From SIG299 sp964541485 (GTDB taxonomy: Bacteria > Bacillota > Clostridia > Lachnospirales > Lachnospiraceae), in the NCBI GenBank assembly GCA_964541485.1, contig CAZIQL010000005.1:25693-89692 (forward strand): a DNA stretch of 64,000 nt, read 5' to 3'. The position numbers and the translations under genes are program-made. Shown here in pieces: positions 9,541-19,139 of this stretch (position 1 is its first letter; every line of letters begins with the position of its first letter). The notes under the pieces were generated by a model. The model was not told where the DNA came from and ran no database searches. It worked only from the letters and a program-made list of their open reading frames with translations.

Positions 9541-12198
9541 ATGAGAAAATGGTTTGAAAAGTTGTACGGCAGCCATATCGAATTAAGAGAACGACTTCTG
9601 CGACTTATATTGTCCGGTGGACTGATAGCATGTATTCTGGGGGTTGTCATCAGTGCTTCGCTTCAGCTTTCGCCGGTGCTGTTGATTGTTCTTGGTATGG
9701 CAGCTGTGATTATCATCGGAATGCTTTGGTTAATTTTTAGATACCGGCAGGTAGAACTGGCAGTCTGGATTGTAGATGTACTGGTGAACTTCATTCTGTT
9801 CCCGGTAGCGTTCTTTACAAGCGGAGGAATTGAAGGCGGTGCTACGATTTGGTTTATTCTTGGTATTGTTTTCGTATTTATGCTGTTTAAGGGGAAGCGG
9901 TTTGTCATTTTCCTAAGCTGCACGCTGGTTTGCTTTGTGGCATCTTATGTGACATCCTATTTTTATCCGGAACTGTTGGTTCCACTGGCATCCAGAAAGG
10001 ATATCTATATTGATTCGGTATTTGCCATGGTGGCGGTCGGAATGTTGATTGGCTCTTTGATTAAATTCCAGAACAGGATATTTGAGCAGGAGCGGCAAAA
10101 GGTATTGGAGCAGCAGGAGGAGCTTCGCCAGCTGGCAGAATCCAAGAGTGTGTTTTTTGCCAATATGAGCCATGAAATCCGTACACCGATTAACACAATT
10201 ATCGGCTTAAATGAAATGATACTGAGAGAGGATATCTCAGAAGAAGTGGCTGAAAATGCAATGAATATCCAGCAGGCAAGTAAGATGCTGTTAGCACTTA
10301 TCAATGATATCCTGGATATGTCAAAGATTGACTCAGGTAAAATGGAAATTGTGCCGGTGCAGTATGAAACCGGCGCCTTGTTCAGTGATTTGGTCAATAT
10401 TATCTGGGTCAGAGCCCATGAAAAGAATCTGGAACTGAAAATTAATATAGCACCGGAGCTTCCGTCGATGCTGTACGGTGATGAAATCCGAATCAAACAG
10501 ATTTTACTGAATCTGTTATCCAACGCAGTTAAGTATACGCAGGAAGGTTCGGTTACGCTGGAGGCAAAGAGCGAGCCGGTGGACTCAGATACGGTGCGGT
10601 TGAGAATTTCCATTGAAGATACCGGTATCGGTATCCGAAAAGAGGAAGTAAATGAGCTGTTTCATGCGTTCCGTCGTGTGGACAGGGAGAAGAACCGTGT
10701 CATTGAAGGTACGGGCCTTGGATTAAAAATCAGCCAGCAGCTTCTGGAGCTGATGGGCGGAACCATTACTGTGGACAGTACTTATATGAGGGGCTCGGTA
10801 TTTACGGTAACGTTTGACCAGAAGATTGTAAATGCGAAACCGGTCGGCAAGCTGGAATTTATGGTCAAGAAGAGTCTGTTGACCAGAGAACGTTACCATC
10901 AGAGATTTGAGGCGGCAGATGCCCGTGTTCTGATTGTCGATGACAATGAAATGAACCTGATGGTGGCAGAAAAGCTGCTTCGCGGCACGAAGGTACAGGT
11001 TGACGTGGCAAAGAGCGGTGCGGAAGCCCTCGTTATGACGAGAAACAAAGCATATCATGCGATTTTTATGGATCATGTTATGCCGGAAATGGACGGCGAA
11101 CAGACGATGAAGCGTATCCGGAAGCAGTCAAATGGTTTGTGTAATGACATTCCGGTGATTGCGTTGACGGCAAATGCGATGAGCGGTGCGGAGGAAGCCT
11201 ATCGTCGTATGGGCTTTGAAGGATATCTTGCAAAACCGATTAATGCTGCCTTGTTTGAGGCAACACTTTTAAAATACATACCACAGGAGCTGGTTACCTT
11301 CCGCATGGAAGAAGAGGAAGAGGAAATGGTGCGCTATCAGGAGACAAGAAAGAAAAAGAGTGTCCTGATTACCACAGAGTGTGTGGCAGATTTGCCGAAC
11401 GAGTGGCGTGACCTGTTTGGAATCCGGACGCAGACCTGTTACATCAATACGTCTCATGGCCGTTTCTGCGATGGAGATGAAATCGGAGCAGAGGCTGTAC
11501 TTGCGTATTTGCAACGAGGAAACAAGGCATATTCCGAGCCGGCATCCGTAGAAGAATTTGAACAATTCTTTGCTGATGCACTGTCGGAAGCAGAGCAGGT
11601 AATTCATGTTTCGGTTTCCTCCGGAATTGCAAAGGCATATGAGAATGCAATGGAGGCGGCAAAATGCTTTGGCAGTGTGCATGTCATTGACTCGGCGCAG
11701 GTGTCCTCCAGCATGGGCTTTTTGACACTTTATGCGGCGCAGATGGCAAAGGAAGGAAAGAGCGGAGAGGAAATCATACAAAAGATTGAGGCAATGAAGT
11801 ACAATATCAACACAAGTTTTATTGTCGGCTCCGTAGATTCCATGTACCGGAACGGAAGAATCAGTGAACGGATAAAAAAGATATGTGAATATCTGTATCT
11901 GTCACCGATTATTTCGGTCAACCGGGGCGAGATGAGATGCACCTCCATACAGTTTGGAAGTGAGGAAAAGGCGGCAAAAGCTTATATTCGCAAACAACTG
12001 GGAAATAAAAAGAAAATTGATACCCGGATTCTTTTCATTGCACATGCAGGATGCTCCAAAAAGAGACAGGAAATGATTCTGAAGGAAGTAGAAAAGCATG
12101 TGAAGTTTGAAAAGGTAATGTTCCAGAAGGTATCGGCAACGATAGCCAGCAACTGCGGTCTGGGCAGTTTTGGTTTGTTGTACCACAAACGAAGCTGA
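9541..12198 (+). CDS. Membrane hybrid histidine kinase fused to a DegV domain
   Basis: An 885-residue protein with an unusual end. Residues 20-180 contain about six membrane segments; a coiled coil leads to HisKA with His211 in NMSHEIRTPIN and an HATPase (EDTGIGIRKEEV, GTGLGLK). A receiver starts near 458 (RVLIVDDNEMN) with the acceptor Asp in IFMDHVMPEMDG. From about 605 to the end lies a DegV-type fatty-acid-binding domain: TECVADLP, SEPASVEEF, VSSGIAKAYENA, HVIDSAQVSSSMG, MYRNGRIS and LSPIISVNRGEM match the family order. DegV proteins bind fatty acids and, in Firmicutes, feed them to fatty-acid kinase. No HPt domain is present, so phosphate may move through the HPt of the preceding kinase. 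The link to lipid sensing is inference. Confidence 0.85.
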   Translation: MRKWFEKLYGSHIELRERLLRLILSGGLIACILGVVISASLQLSPVLLIVLGMAAVIIIGMLWLIFRYRQVELAVWIVDVLVNFILFPVAFFTSGGIEGGATIWFILGIVFVFMLFKGKRFVIFLSCTLVCFVASYVTSYFYPELLVPLASRKDIYIDSVFAMVAVGMLIGSLIKFQNRIFEQERQKVLEQQEELRQLAESKSVFFANMSHEIRTPINTIIGLNEMILREDISEEVAENAMNIQQASKMLLALINDILDMSKIDSGKMEIVPVQYETGALFSDLVNIIWVRAHEKNLELKINIAPELPSMLYGDEIRIKQILLNLLSNAVKYTQEGSVTLEAKSEPVDSDTVRLRISIEDTGIGIRKEEVNELFHAFRRVDREKNRVIEGTGLGLKISQQLLELMGGTITVDSTYMRGSVFTVTFDQKIVNAKPVGKLEFMVKKSLLTRERYHQRFEAADARVLIVDDNEMNLMVAEKLLRGTKVQVDVAKSGAEALVMTRNKAYHAIFMDHVMPEMDGEQTMKRIRKQSNGLCNDIPVIALTANAMSGAEEAYRRMGFEGYLAKPINAALFEATLLKYIPQELVTFRMEEEEEEMVRYQETRKKKSVLITTECVADLPNEWRDLFGIRTQTCYINTSHGRFCDGDEIGAEAVLAYLQRGNKAYSEPASVEEFEQFFADALSEAEQVIHVSVSSGIAKAYENAMEAAKCFGSVHVIDSAQVSSSMGFLTLYAAQMAKEGKSGEEIIQKIEAMKYNINTSFIVGSVDSMYRNGRISERIKKICEYLYLSPIISVNRGEMRCTSIQFGSEEKAAKAYIRKQLGNKKKIDTRILFIAHAGCSKKRQEMILKEVEKHVKFEKVMFQKVSATIASNCGLGSFGLLYHKRS

Positions 12199-12244
12199 AG
12201 TAGCGGGACAGAAGAAGTAAAAAAGCAGAATACAGACAGAAAAA

Positions 12245-12305
12245 ACAAGAAAACTATTCCTGTGCAGTGACTAACAGTCAAGTTGCAGGGAATAGTTTTC
12301 TTGCT
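12245..12305 (+). terminator. Terminator after the signalling operon
   Basis: CAAGAAAACTATTCC pairs perfectly with GGAATAGTTTTCTTG, extended by CTG/CAG-type pairing, across a loop of about 25 bases. It lies 48 bases after the stop of the DegV-fused kinase. Confidence 0.8.
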
Positions 12306-12318
12306 TTCTGTAAAGAAT

Positions 12319-12364
12319 ACTTTAAATTATATATCGGATAAGAAACTTTAAATTGATTCATCGG
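12319..12364 (+). promoter_or_regulatory. Tandem ACTTTAAATT...ATCGG direct repeats over the pyk promoter
   Basis: ACTTTAAATTATATATCGG at 12319-12337 and ACTTTAAATTGATTCATCGG at 12345-12364 are direct repeats about 26 bases apart. The second covers the -35 hexamer, the first lies directly upstream, an arrangement typical of a regulator binding in tandem. The regulator is unknown. Confidence 0.45.
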
Positions 12365-12381
12365 TCTGAATCTGCTACAAT
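12353..12381 (+). promoter_or_regulatory. SigA-type promoter for pyk
   Basis: TTGATT at 12353-12358 and TACAAT at 12376-12381 are separated by 17 bases, close to the vegetative consensus. Transcription would begin near 12388, giving a leader of about 74 bases. Confidence 0.7.
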
Positions 12382-12387
12382 GTATAA

Positions 12388-12420
12388 GGGTTTTTCCGTG
12401 GTAACGCGGAAAAACTCTTT
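12388..12420 (+). promoter_or_regulatory. Leader hairpin in front of pyk
   Basis: GTTTTTCCG at 12390-12398 pairs perfectly with CGGAAAAAC at 12407-12415 across an 8-base loop. It sits at the very 5' end of the predicted transcript, so it may stabilise the mRNA or act in attenuation; no long T-run follows. Confidence 0.5.
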
Positions 12421-12461
12421 AGGAGTGGACGAAAAAATACTTGAAAGGAGGATAATGATAG

Positions 12462-13877
12462 ATGAGAAAGACAAAAATTATTTGCACCATTGGACCAGCC
12501 AGTGAAACAGAGGAGGTATTAAAAAAGATGTGTGAGGCGGGAATGAACGTAGCCCGCATCAACTTTTCGCATGGAACGCATGAGGAGCATTTTAAGAAGA
12601 TAAATTTAATTAAGAAGGTGAGAGAGGAGTTAAATCTTCCGATTGCCATTATGCTTGACACAAAGGGACCGGAATACCGGATTAAGACCTTTAAGGATAA
12701 GAAGGTGACGGTAAAGGAGGGCGACACCTTTACGTTTACTACGGAGGATATTGTAGGGGATGAGACGAAGGTTTCTGTGACCTACAAGAATCTGATTAAC
12801 GAACTGAACGTTGGGGATACCATTCTGGTATGTAACGGATTAGTTTCGTTTGAGGTAAAGGAATTAAAGGAAAATAATGCAATCTGTCTTGTTACGGCAG
12901 GCGGTGAAATGTCAGACCGTAAGAGCATGAATTTTCCGAATCATGTGTTAAAGCAGGCATTCCTTAGCGAACAGGATAAAAAGGATTTATTATTCGGGAT
13001 AGAGCAGGGCATCGACTTTGTGGCGGCATCGTTTGTTTCCACAAAGCAGGATATGCTTGATATGCGGGAATTTTTGGATGCTAACGGCGGTGAAGACATT
13101 GACGTTATTGCAAAAATCGAAAACCGCTCCGGTATTGACCACATTGAGGAAATTTGTGAAATTGCAAACGGTATCATGGTTGCCAGAGGTGACCTTGGCG
13201 TGGAAGTTCCGTTTGTTGAGGTACCGGCAATCCAGAAGCAGCTGATTAACAAGTGCCGTCTGATGGGTACGAGGGTAATTACTGCGACGGAAATGTTAGA
13301 ATCCATGATTCATAATCCACGCCCGACCAGAGCGGAAATCTCTGACGTAGCAAATGCGGTTTATGACGGTACTTCTGCCGTTATGCTTTCCGGTGAGACA
13401 GCAGCCGGCAAGTATCCGGTGGCAGCAGTAAGGAACATGGCAGAAATCGCAGAGTACACAGAAAAGAACATCAACTATACGCATCGGTTCCGCAATACGG
13501 AATTTACGATTCGCAACAATTTGGACGCGGTTTCCCACGGTACCTGTGCCATGGCAATCGACGTGAATGCGAAGTGTATCGTAGCCAGTTCCATCAGCGG
13601 TCGAACAGCACGCATGGTCAGCCGGTTCCGTTGTCCGATGCCGATTGTCGGCATGACAACATCGGAGCGTGTCTGGAGAAAGTTAAACTTAAGCTGGGGG
13701 GTAAAACCTGTGCTCTCAGAAGAGTTTAATTCGGTGGAAGTGATGTTCTATCACGGTCTGAACCAGGCAAAGAAACTGTTGGGTCTGAATTCGGGAGACA
13801 ATGTTGTGCTCACCGGAGGCCAGATCAATGGTCAGACAGGCAATACAAACACGATTAAGATTGAGACAGTAAAATAG
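12462..13877 (+). CDS. pyk: Pyruvate kinase
   Basis: A 471-residue glycolytic enzyme making pyruvate and ATP from phosphoenolpyruvate and ADP. Diagnostic strings run in order: TIGPASE at the start, MLDTKGPEYRI, the catalytic AKIENRSGIDHIEEI with its Lys, MVARGDLGVEVP, and ATEMLESMIHNPRPTRAEISD. The C-terminal third is the regular allosteric domain; the extra PEP-utiliser domain found in some Firmicute enzymes is absent. The start has a strong GAAAGGAGG site ten bases upstream. The gene has its own promoter with tandem repeats and a leader hairpin. It lies 49 bases before an ABC transporter gene, so cotranscription is possible. Confidence 0.97.
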   Translation: MRKTKIICTIGPASETEEVLKKMCEAGMNVARINFSHGTHEEHFKKINLIKKVREELNLPIAIMLDTKGPEYRIKTFKDKKVTVKEGDTFTFTTEDIVGDETKVSVTYKNLINELNVGDTILVCNGLVSFEVKELKENNAICLVTAGGEMSDRKSMNFPNHVLKQAFLSEQDKKDLLFGIEQGIDFVAASFVSTKQDMLDMREFLDANGGEDIDVIAKIENRSGIDHIEEICEIANGIMVARGDLGVEVPFVEVPAIQKQLINKCRLMGTRVITATEMLESMIHNPRPTRAEISDVANAVYDGTSAVMLSGETAAGKYPVAAVRNMAEIAEYTEKNINYTHRFRNTEFTIRNNLDAVSHGTCAMAIDVNAKCIVASSISGRTARMVSRFRCPMPIVGMTTSERVWRKLNLSWGVKPVLSEEFNSVEVMFYHGLNQAKKLLGLNSGDNVVLTGGQINGQTGNTNTIKIETVK

Positions 13878-13926
13878 CGTAATTCCGTCTCTTTCCGGGT
13901 TTGTTTACAGAAAGTAAGAGGCAGTT

Positions 13927-16299
13927 ATGAGTGAAACAAAATCAATAGAAAAGACAGAAAAGAAGGAGGCGGTGGCAAAATGGCTGTCGCTTCCGAAGGG
14001 AGCTTATTCCTGTTTAGAAAAGTATGACATAAAAAAAGAAGACATCCTTTACAAGGCAAATGCCGACTATGATGAAGAGTTCCGTTTTGTACAGAATTAT
14101 CTGATTCTTACAAAGGATCGTCTGGTATTCTTATGCTATCCGTATCAGATGCAGGGAGAATACAGCTTTGGCGGCTATGCGGGACATAAGATGGGACAGA
14201 GCATTGAGGCACAGGAGCCGTTGCTCCGGATTCATATGCTTTCCGACATCGAAAAACTCGAAATTATCCGCGAGGTAAGCGGCGGTGCGCTCATGGGCAC
14301 CATCGGAGGGGAAGAGACCTTCCTGTGCCGTTTTTCCAACAGTAAGATGAGTGAGATGGAGCGTCTTACCAAAAATCTTGAGAAGATAAAGAAGGATGAG
14401 GAATTAAAGGACGAGGATATTTTAGGAAAGAAAAAGCATGAGTGCTGTCCTAAGTGCGGGACGCTTTATCCGGACCAGGAGAGAAAAATCTGTCCGAAGT
14501 GCATGGATAAGAAGTCGCTTTTTCTGCGTGTGATGAAGTATTTCTTTAAGTACAAGGCAAGACTTGCCATCATGTTCGTGTGCTACGTGCTTATTGGCGC
14601 ACTGAACCTTGCATGGCCGTATTTGTCCGGTACGTTCCTCTATGACAAGGTATTAAACAAAGACCCTGAGCTGATGGCACTTGCTGACAGCTTTGGCGGG
14701 AAGTTTACGATTATTCTTTTATTTGCGGTGCTGACCATGGTGGTGACCAAGCTGATTATCCAGGGACTTGGTATGCTGCATGGTGCGATGACGGCAAGAA
14801 TTGTGCCGGAAGTCGTGGCTGAAATGAAGGAAGAAATCTTTAATTCGATGGGAAAGCTTTCCATCAGCTTTTATAATTCCAGACAGACCGGAGCACTGAT
14901 GACACGAGTGCTTGATGATGCCAGTGAAGTCACCGGCTTTTTCGTGGACGGTCTGCCGTACATATTTACCAATGCATTTACGATTATCGCAACCTGCGTG
15001 ATTATGTTCAGTATTCATCCGTGGCTGGCACTCGCGGCATTGTTTTTGCTGCCGTTTTTGACCATTCAGAGTTACCGGATGCTTCCGCGTCTTTGGACGT
15101 TTTATGGAAAGCGCCACCGTGCAAACCGTCGTCTTAACAGCCAGTTAAACGACAGCATCACCGGTGCCAGAGTAGTGAAGGCATTCGGTCAGCAGGAGCA
15201 GGAGCTAAAACGTCTGGGCAAGGGCAACCGCGGTGTGCGTGATGCAGAGCTTGATGTCATGAAGTATGACAATAAGTTTAACGCTTTGTACGCGATCGTA
15301 GAGAATCTGAGTTCTTTTATTGTATGGGGCCTTGGTTCTGCCATTATTTTAAGCGGTTCGAACCTGGAGTTTGGTATGTTGGTAACGTTTGCAGGCTATG
15401 TGACACAGTTACAGGGTCCGCTCGACTTTTTCTCGTATGTGTTCCGCTGGATGACAGATTGTCTGAATTCGTCCCAGCGTATGTTTGAGATTATGGATGC
15501 GGTGCCGGAGGTAAAGGAAGCGGCGAATCCGGTGCGTCCGGAGCATATTAACGGAAAGATTGAGCTTTCTCATGTGACGTTTGGTTATGAGCCACACAAG
15601 CCGGTATTAAAGGACATTACGTTTACGGTAGAGGCAGGACAGATGCTTGGTATCGTAGGACGTTCCGGTGCCGGAAAGTCGACACTCGTCAACCTGATTT
15701 CAAGACTGTATGATCCGGATGAAGGAACCATTAAGATTGACGATATCGATGTAAAACAGATGGGCTTTAAAGAATTAAGAAGCAGTATTGCAATGGTATC
15801 CCAGGAAACCTATATTTTCATGGGAACCGTGGCAGAAAATATAGCATATGCAAGGCCGGAGGCTACCAGAAGAGAGATTATTGAGGCTGCAAGAAAAGCT
15901 GCGGCGCATGATTTCATCTGTAAGATGCCACAGGGCTATGATACGATTATCGGTTCGGCAGGCAGAAGTCTGTCCGGCGGTGAGAAGCAGCGTATTTCTA
16001 TGGCAAGGGCAATTCTTGCGAATCCTAGAATCCTGATTTTAGACGAAGCAACGTCTGCGGTGGATACAGAAACCGAGCTTGCCATTCAGGAGTCCTTAGA
16101 GCAGCTGGTACAGGGCAGAACTACGCTTTCCATCGCGCACAGATTGTCCACGCTTCGTAATGCGGACCGTCTGATTGTGGTGGATGACGGAAAGATTACC
16201 GAAGAGGGTACACACGCTGAACTCATTGAGAAGAAGGGCACCTACTTTAAGTTAATGGAGCTTCAGACGAAGGCGCTTGCAATGCGTGGTTTGGAATAG
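13927..16299 (+). CDS. ABC exporter half-transporter with N-terminal PH-like and zinc-ribbon domains
   Basis: A 790-residue fused membrane/ATPase protein. Residues 1-160 form a non-membrane domain that resembles a bacterial PH-like fold, followed by a zinc ribbon with two CxxC pairs (CCPKCGTLY and ICPKCMDKK). Six membrane segments span about 210-490. The ATPase has Walker A GRSGAGKST, signature LSGGEKQR and Walker B ILILDEATSAVD. It almost certainly pairs with the related half-transporter at 16911, with a DUF1854 protein between them. Family knowledge: DUF1854 genes often sit beside such ABC exporters, but substrates are poorly established. The cytosolic zinc-ribbon head is the odd part and may serve partner recognition. 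Confidence 0.83.
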   Translation: MSETKSIEKTEKKEAVAKWLSLPKGAYSCLEKYDIKKEDILYKANADYDEEFRFVQNYLILTKDRLVFLCYPYQMQGEYSFGGYAGHKMGQSIEAQEPLLRIHMLSDIEKLEIIREVSGGALMGTIGGEETFLCRFSNSKMSEMERLTKNLEKIKKDEELKDEDILGKKKHECCPKCGTLYPDQERKICPKCMDKKSLFLRVMKYFFKYKARLAIMFVCYVLIGALNLAWPYLSGTFLYDKVLNKDPELMALADSFGGKFTIILLFAVLTMVVTKLIIQGLGMLHGAMTARIVPEVVAEMKEEIFNSMGKLSISFYNSRQTGALMTRVLDDASEVTGFFVDGLPYIFTNAFTIIATCVIMFSIHPWLALAALFLLPFLTIQSYRMLPRLWTFYGKRHRANRRLNSQLNDSITGARVVKAFGQQEQELKRLGKGNRGVRDAELDVMKYDNKFNALYAIVENLSSFIVWGLGSAIILSGSNLEFGMLVTFAGYVTQLQGPLDFFSYVFRWMTDCLNSSQRMFEIMDAVPEVKEAANPVRPEHINGKIELSHVTFGYEPHKPVLKDITFTVEAGQMLGIVGRSGAGKSTLVNLISRLYDPDEGTIKIDDIDVKQMGFKELRSSIAMVSQETYIFMGTVAENIAYARPEATRREIIEAARKAAAHDFICKMPQGYDTIIGSAGRSLSGGEKQRISMARAILANPRILILDEATSAVDTETELAIQESLEQLVQGRTTLSIAHRLSTLRNADRLIVVDDGKITEEGTHAELIEKKGTYFKLMELQTKALAMRGLE

Positions 16300-16324
16300 T
16301 GTGAGAACACAAGGAGAATTGATT

Positions 16325-16897
16325 ATGGAAGGATTTGAAAATTCCAATTTATTGGATATTGAAGAATTTGATGAAGAGAAGATGAAAGCGGAATCCGCGA
16401 ACCTTCTGGAGCTTCGTTTCCTGACAAAGGAAAATGCAAAGTTTCAGCGTACCAAGGGCGGATTTGTTTCGTTGACTTATGCGGATAAGACCTATGACCG
16501 TGTGAACGTATACCGTACATTCCCGGTGTCGGAGCCGGATGCGTACATTTCTATCCGCGAGGCGGATGAAAAGGCACGAGAAATCGGTGTGGTAGAGCAT
16601 CTTGACAAGCTGGATAAAGACCAGGCGGAGATGTTAAGAGAGCAGTTAAAGCTCCGTTATTTTACACCGGAGATTACCAAGGTGATCGACATTAAGACAG
16701 AGTACGGCTACGGATATTTTAACGTGGTAACGAATTTCGGCGCGTGCCGTTTTACCATCCATAACGGTGGCGGTGCGGTGGTTTCCCTGACCGATACCCG
16801 TATTATGATTACGGATTTGGACGGAAACCGTTTTGAAATTCCGGATATCACAAAGTTATCTGCAGGAGAGAGGAAGAAGTTAGATTTATTTATCTAG
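16325..16897 (+). CDS. DUF1854 protein
   Basis: A 190-residue soluble protein, strongly acidic at its N-terminus. The start is ATG 16325, eight bases after AAGGAG; upstream in-frame codons lack a ribosome site. The body has the DUF1854 pattern: a central RYFTPEITKVIDIKTEYGYG stretch, then short beta strands ending in RIMITDLDGNRFEIPD. Family members are found next to ABC exporters of this kind, and here the gene sits between two half-transporters with gaps of 25 and 13 bases. That placement argues for an accessory subunit or regulator of the heterodimer. No catalytic residues are apparent. Confidence 0.8.
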   Translation: MEGFENSNLLDIEEFDEEKMKAESANLLELRFLTKENAKFQRTKGGFVSLTYADKTYDRVNVYRTFPVSEPDAYISIREADEKAREIGVVEHLDKLDKDQAEMLREQLKLRYFTPEITKVIDIKTEYGYGYFNVVTNFGACRFTIHNGGGAVVSLTDTRIMITDLDGNRFEIPDITKLSAGERKKLDLFI

Positions 16898-16910
16898 TGG
16901 AGATAGTATT

Positions 16911-19124
16911 ATGAATTTATTATTTGATTTAAAACCGGAGCAGCTGACCTCTTTGGCACCGGAGACAAAGGAGGATATCTGGTACTGTGTACCGGTCGAT
17001 TTAAGATTCGACCACAAGGTATGGCAGGCAGAGGAGTCCTTTGTAAAGGGCGAGGAGTATCTTGTTGTAACCGAAACAAGAATACTGGTGCTGTCCGGCA
17101 CAGAGATTTTATACCAGAAGGCACTGGCTGACTGTAGTGAAATCAAGTGTGAAACAATGGTTGGCTGCGGTATTGTGACCGCTCTGGTAAACGGCGAGAG
17201 AGAATGCATCGTGCGCTTCTCCATGCGTCACATTGAGAGAGTGGCTTATGTGGCAAGAGGTGCGGACCTGCTTGCAAAGGGTGACAAAGAAAGGATTGTC
17301 AGCCAGGAGTACGAAAAGTATTGTTTAAAGTGCGGCAGGGCTTTGCCCGGAACCAGCCGTTGTCCAAAGTGTGACAGTAAAAATGTCATGATAAAGAAAT
17401 TTGTGGGACTGTGCGGCGGTTATCAGTGGAAGCTGCTTGCAATTTCCGGGATGATGATTATCAATTCCGGTATCAGCATTCTGATGCCGTATGTGCAGAG
17501 GCAGTTTATTGACAATAAGCTGGTAGATAAATCCGGTACGATTGCCGATGTACTTACGTTTGTAGCCGCCATGCTTTCCATGACGGCGGTGTTGATTACG
17601 GTTAATATTTTGAGAAACTGGTGGTGCGTATCGCTTGGTTCCCTGATGAGTATGGATTTGCGCCGCAAGCTGTATTACAAAATCCAGGTGCTTTCCATGA
17701 GCTTTATTAACAAGAGAAAGCCCGGTGAACTGATGAACCGTGTGTCCGGAGACACGAAGCAGATCCGCCGCTTTATGGAAGAAGTATTCGGCGGTATGTT
17801 ATCGACGTTGTTCACCATGATTGCAACGTTGGTGATTATGATTAGCATGAATGCGAGAATGACACTGTATTCCACGATGTTAATCGGTGTGGTTGCGGTG
17901 CTCACCAGAGTGTTCTGGAGGTTTATCCATAAGATTTTCCATATGCAGTGGGTAAAGGACGACAAGCTCCGCAGTGGCTTGCAGGATGTCATTTCCGGTA
18001 TGCGTGTGGTAAAAGCATTTGGACGTGAAGAATATGAAGTAACCAAGTTTAAGGCACTGACCAGAGATTTCTGCCGTGTGCAGAAGAAAAACGAGACCTT
18101 CTGGGCACTGTTTTATCCGATTCTGACCTTTATTATGGGTATCGGTTCTTATATTGCCATTTATTTTGGCGGCATCGATGTGCTGGAGGGTAAAATGACC
18201 GTCGGAAGTCTGACGCAGTTTGTAACCTACACAGGATACCTTTACGGACCGCTCGGCTGGATGACGCATCTGCCAAGAAGCATTATGCAGATGATTACGA
18301 GTCTGAACCGCATTTATGATGTGCTCGATGAAGAGCCGGCAATCAAGGATGGCGAAGAATCGAAGGAAATTGAAATCCAGGGCGATATCCGCTTTGAGGA
18401 TGTAACCTTTGGTTACAACTCCTACGAACCGGTGTTAGAGCATGTAGACCTGGATGTAAAGAAGGGCGAAATGATTGGTCTTGTGGGCGCGTCCGGTACC
18501 GGTAAGTCCACAATGATTAACCTGATTATGCGTCTGTATGATGTGGACCGTGGGCGTATCACTGTGGATGGAGTGGACATCAAGGACATCAAGCAGGAAA
18601 CCTATCACTCCCAGCTTGGCGTGGTACTGCAGGAGACCTTTTTATTCTCCGGTACGATTTTAAACAATATCCGTTTTGCCAACCCTACCGCAACCCTGGA
18701 GGAGGTCATCCGTGCAGCCAAGGCAGCAAATGCTCATGATTTTATCTGTAAGACCCCGGATGGATATAATACCTACGTTGGCGAACGCGGCTTTAATTTA
18801 TCCGGCGGAGAGCGGCAGAGAATTGCGATTGCAAGAGCAATTTTAAATAATCCGCGGCTGCTGATTCTGGATGAGGCAACCTCGGCACTGGATACGGAGA
18901 GTGAATATCTGATTCAGCAGGCGCTTGACCGTCTGACCGAGGGACGTACGACGTTTGCAATTGCGCACCGTCTGTCGACGCTCCGTAACGCGGACCGTCT
19001 GGTAGTGATTGACGGACACAAGATAGCAGAAATCGGTACACATGATGAATTGCTTAAGAAAAAGGGTATTTATTACGGCCTCGTAACGGCACAGTTACAG
19101 ATGGCCAAAATGGAAACTAAGTAA
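16911..19124 (+). CDS. ABC exporter half-transporter, second subunit, with zinc ribbon
   Basis: A 737-residue protein built like the one at 13927: an N-terminal PH-like region, a zinc ribbon (CLKCGRALPG then RCPKCDSK, residues about 140-165), six membrane segments and an ATPase with GASGTGKST, LSGGERQR and LLILDEATSALD. Both nucleotide sites look intact in sequence, with D-loop SALD here and SAVD in the partner. A dipeptide or lipid-like cargo is possible but the cargo cannot be inferred. The gene starts 13 bases after the DUF1854 stop with a GTGGAGATAG site. The heterodimer plus DUF1854 forms a three-gene unit inside a six-gene run. Confidence 0.85.
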   Translation: MNLLFDLKPEQLTSLAPETKEDIWYCVPVDLRFDHKVWQAEESFVKGEEYLVVTETRILVLSGTEILYQKALADCSEIKCETMVGCGIVTALVNGERECIVRFSMRHIERVAYVARGADLLAKGDKERIVSQEYEKYCLKCGRALPGTSRCPKCDSKNVMIKKFVGLCGGYQWKLLAISGMMIINSGISILMPYVQRQFIDNKLVDKSGTIADVLTFVAAMLSMTAVLITVNILRNWWCVSLGSLMSMDLRRKLYYKIQVLSMSFINKRKPGELMNRVSGDTKQIRRFMEEVFGGMLSTLFTMIATLVIMISMNARMTLYSTMLIGVVAVLTRVFWRFIHKIFHMQWVKDDKLRSGLQDVISGMRVVKAFGREEYEVTKFKALTRDFCRVQKKNETFWALFYPILTFIMGIGSYIAIYFGGIDVLEGKMTVGSLTQFVTYTGYLYGPLGWMTHLPRSIMQMITSLNRIYDVLDEEPAIKDGEESKEIEIQGDIRFEDVTFGYNSYEPVLEHVDLDVKKGEMIGLVGASGTGKSTMINLIMRLYDVDRGRITVDGVDIKDIKQETYHSQLGVVLQETFLFSGTILNNIRFANPTATLEEVIRAAKAANAHDFICKTPDGYNTYVGERGFNLSGGERQRIAIARAILNNPRLLILDEATSALDTESEYLIQQALDRLTEGRTTFAIAHRLSTLRNADRLVVIDGHKIAEIGTHDELLKKKGIYYGLVTAQLQMAKMETK

Positions 19125-19139
19125 AGAGTGGAGTTAAGA

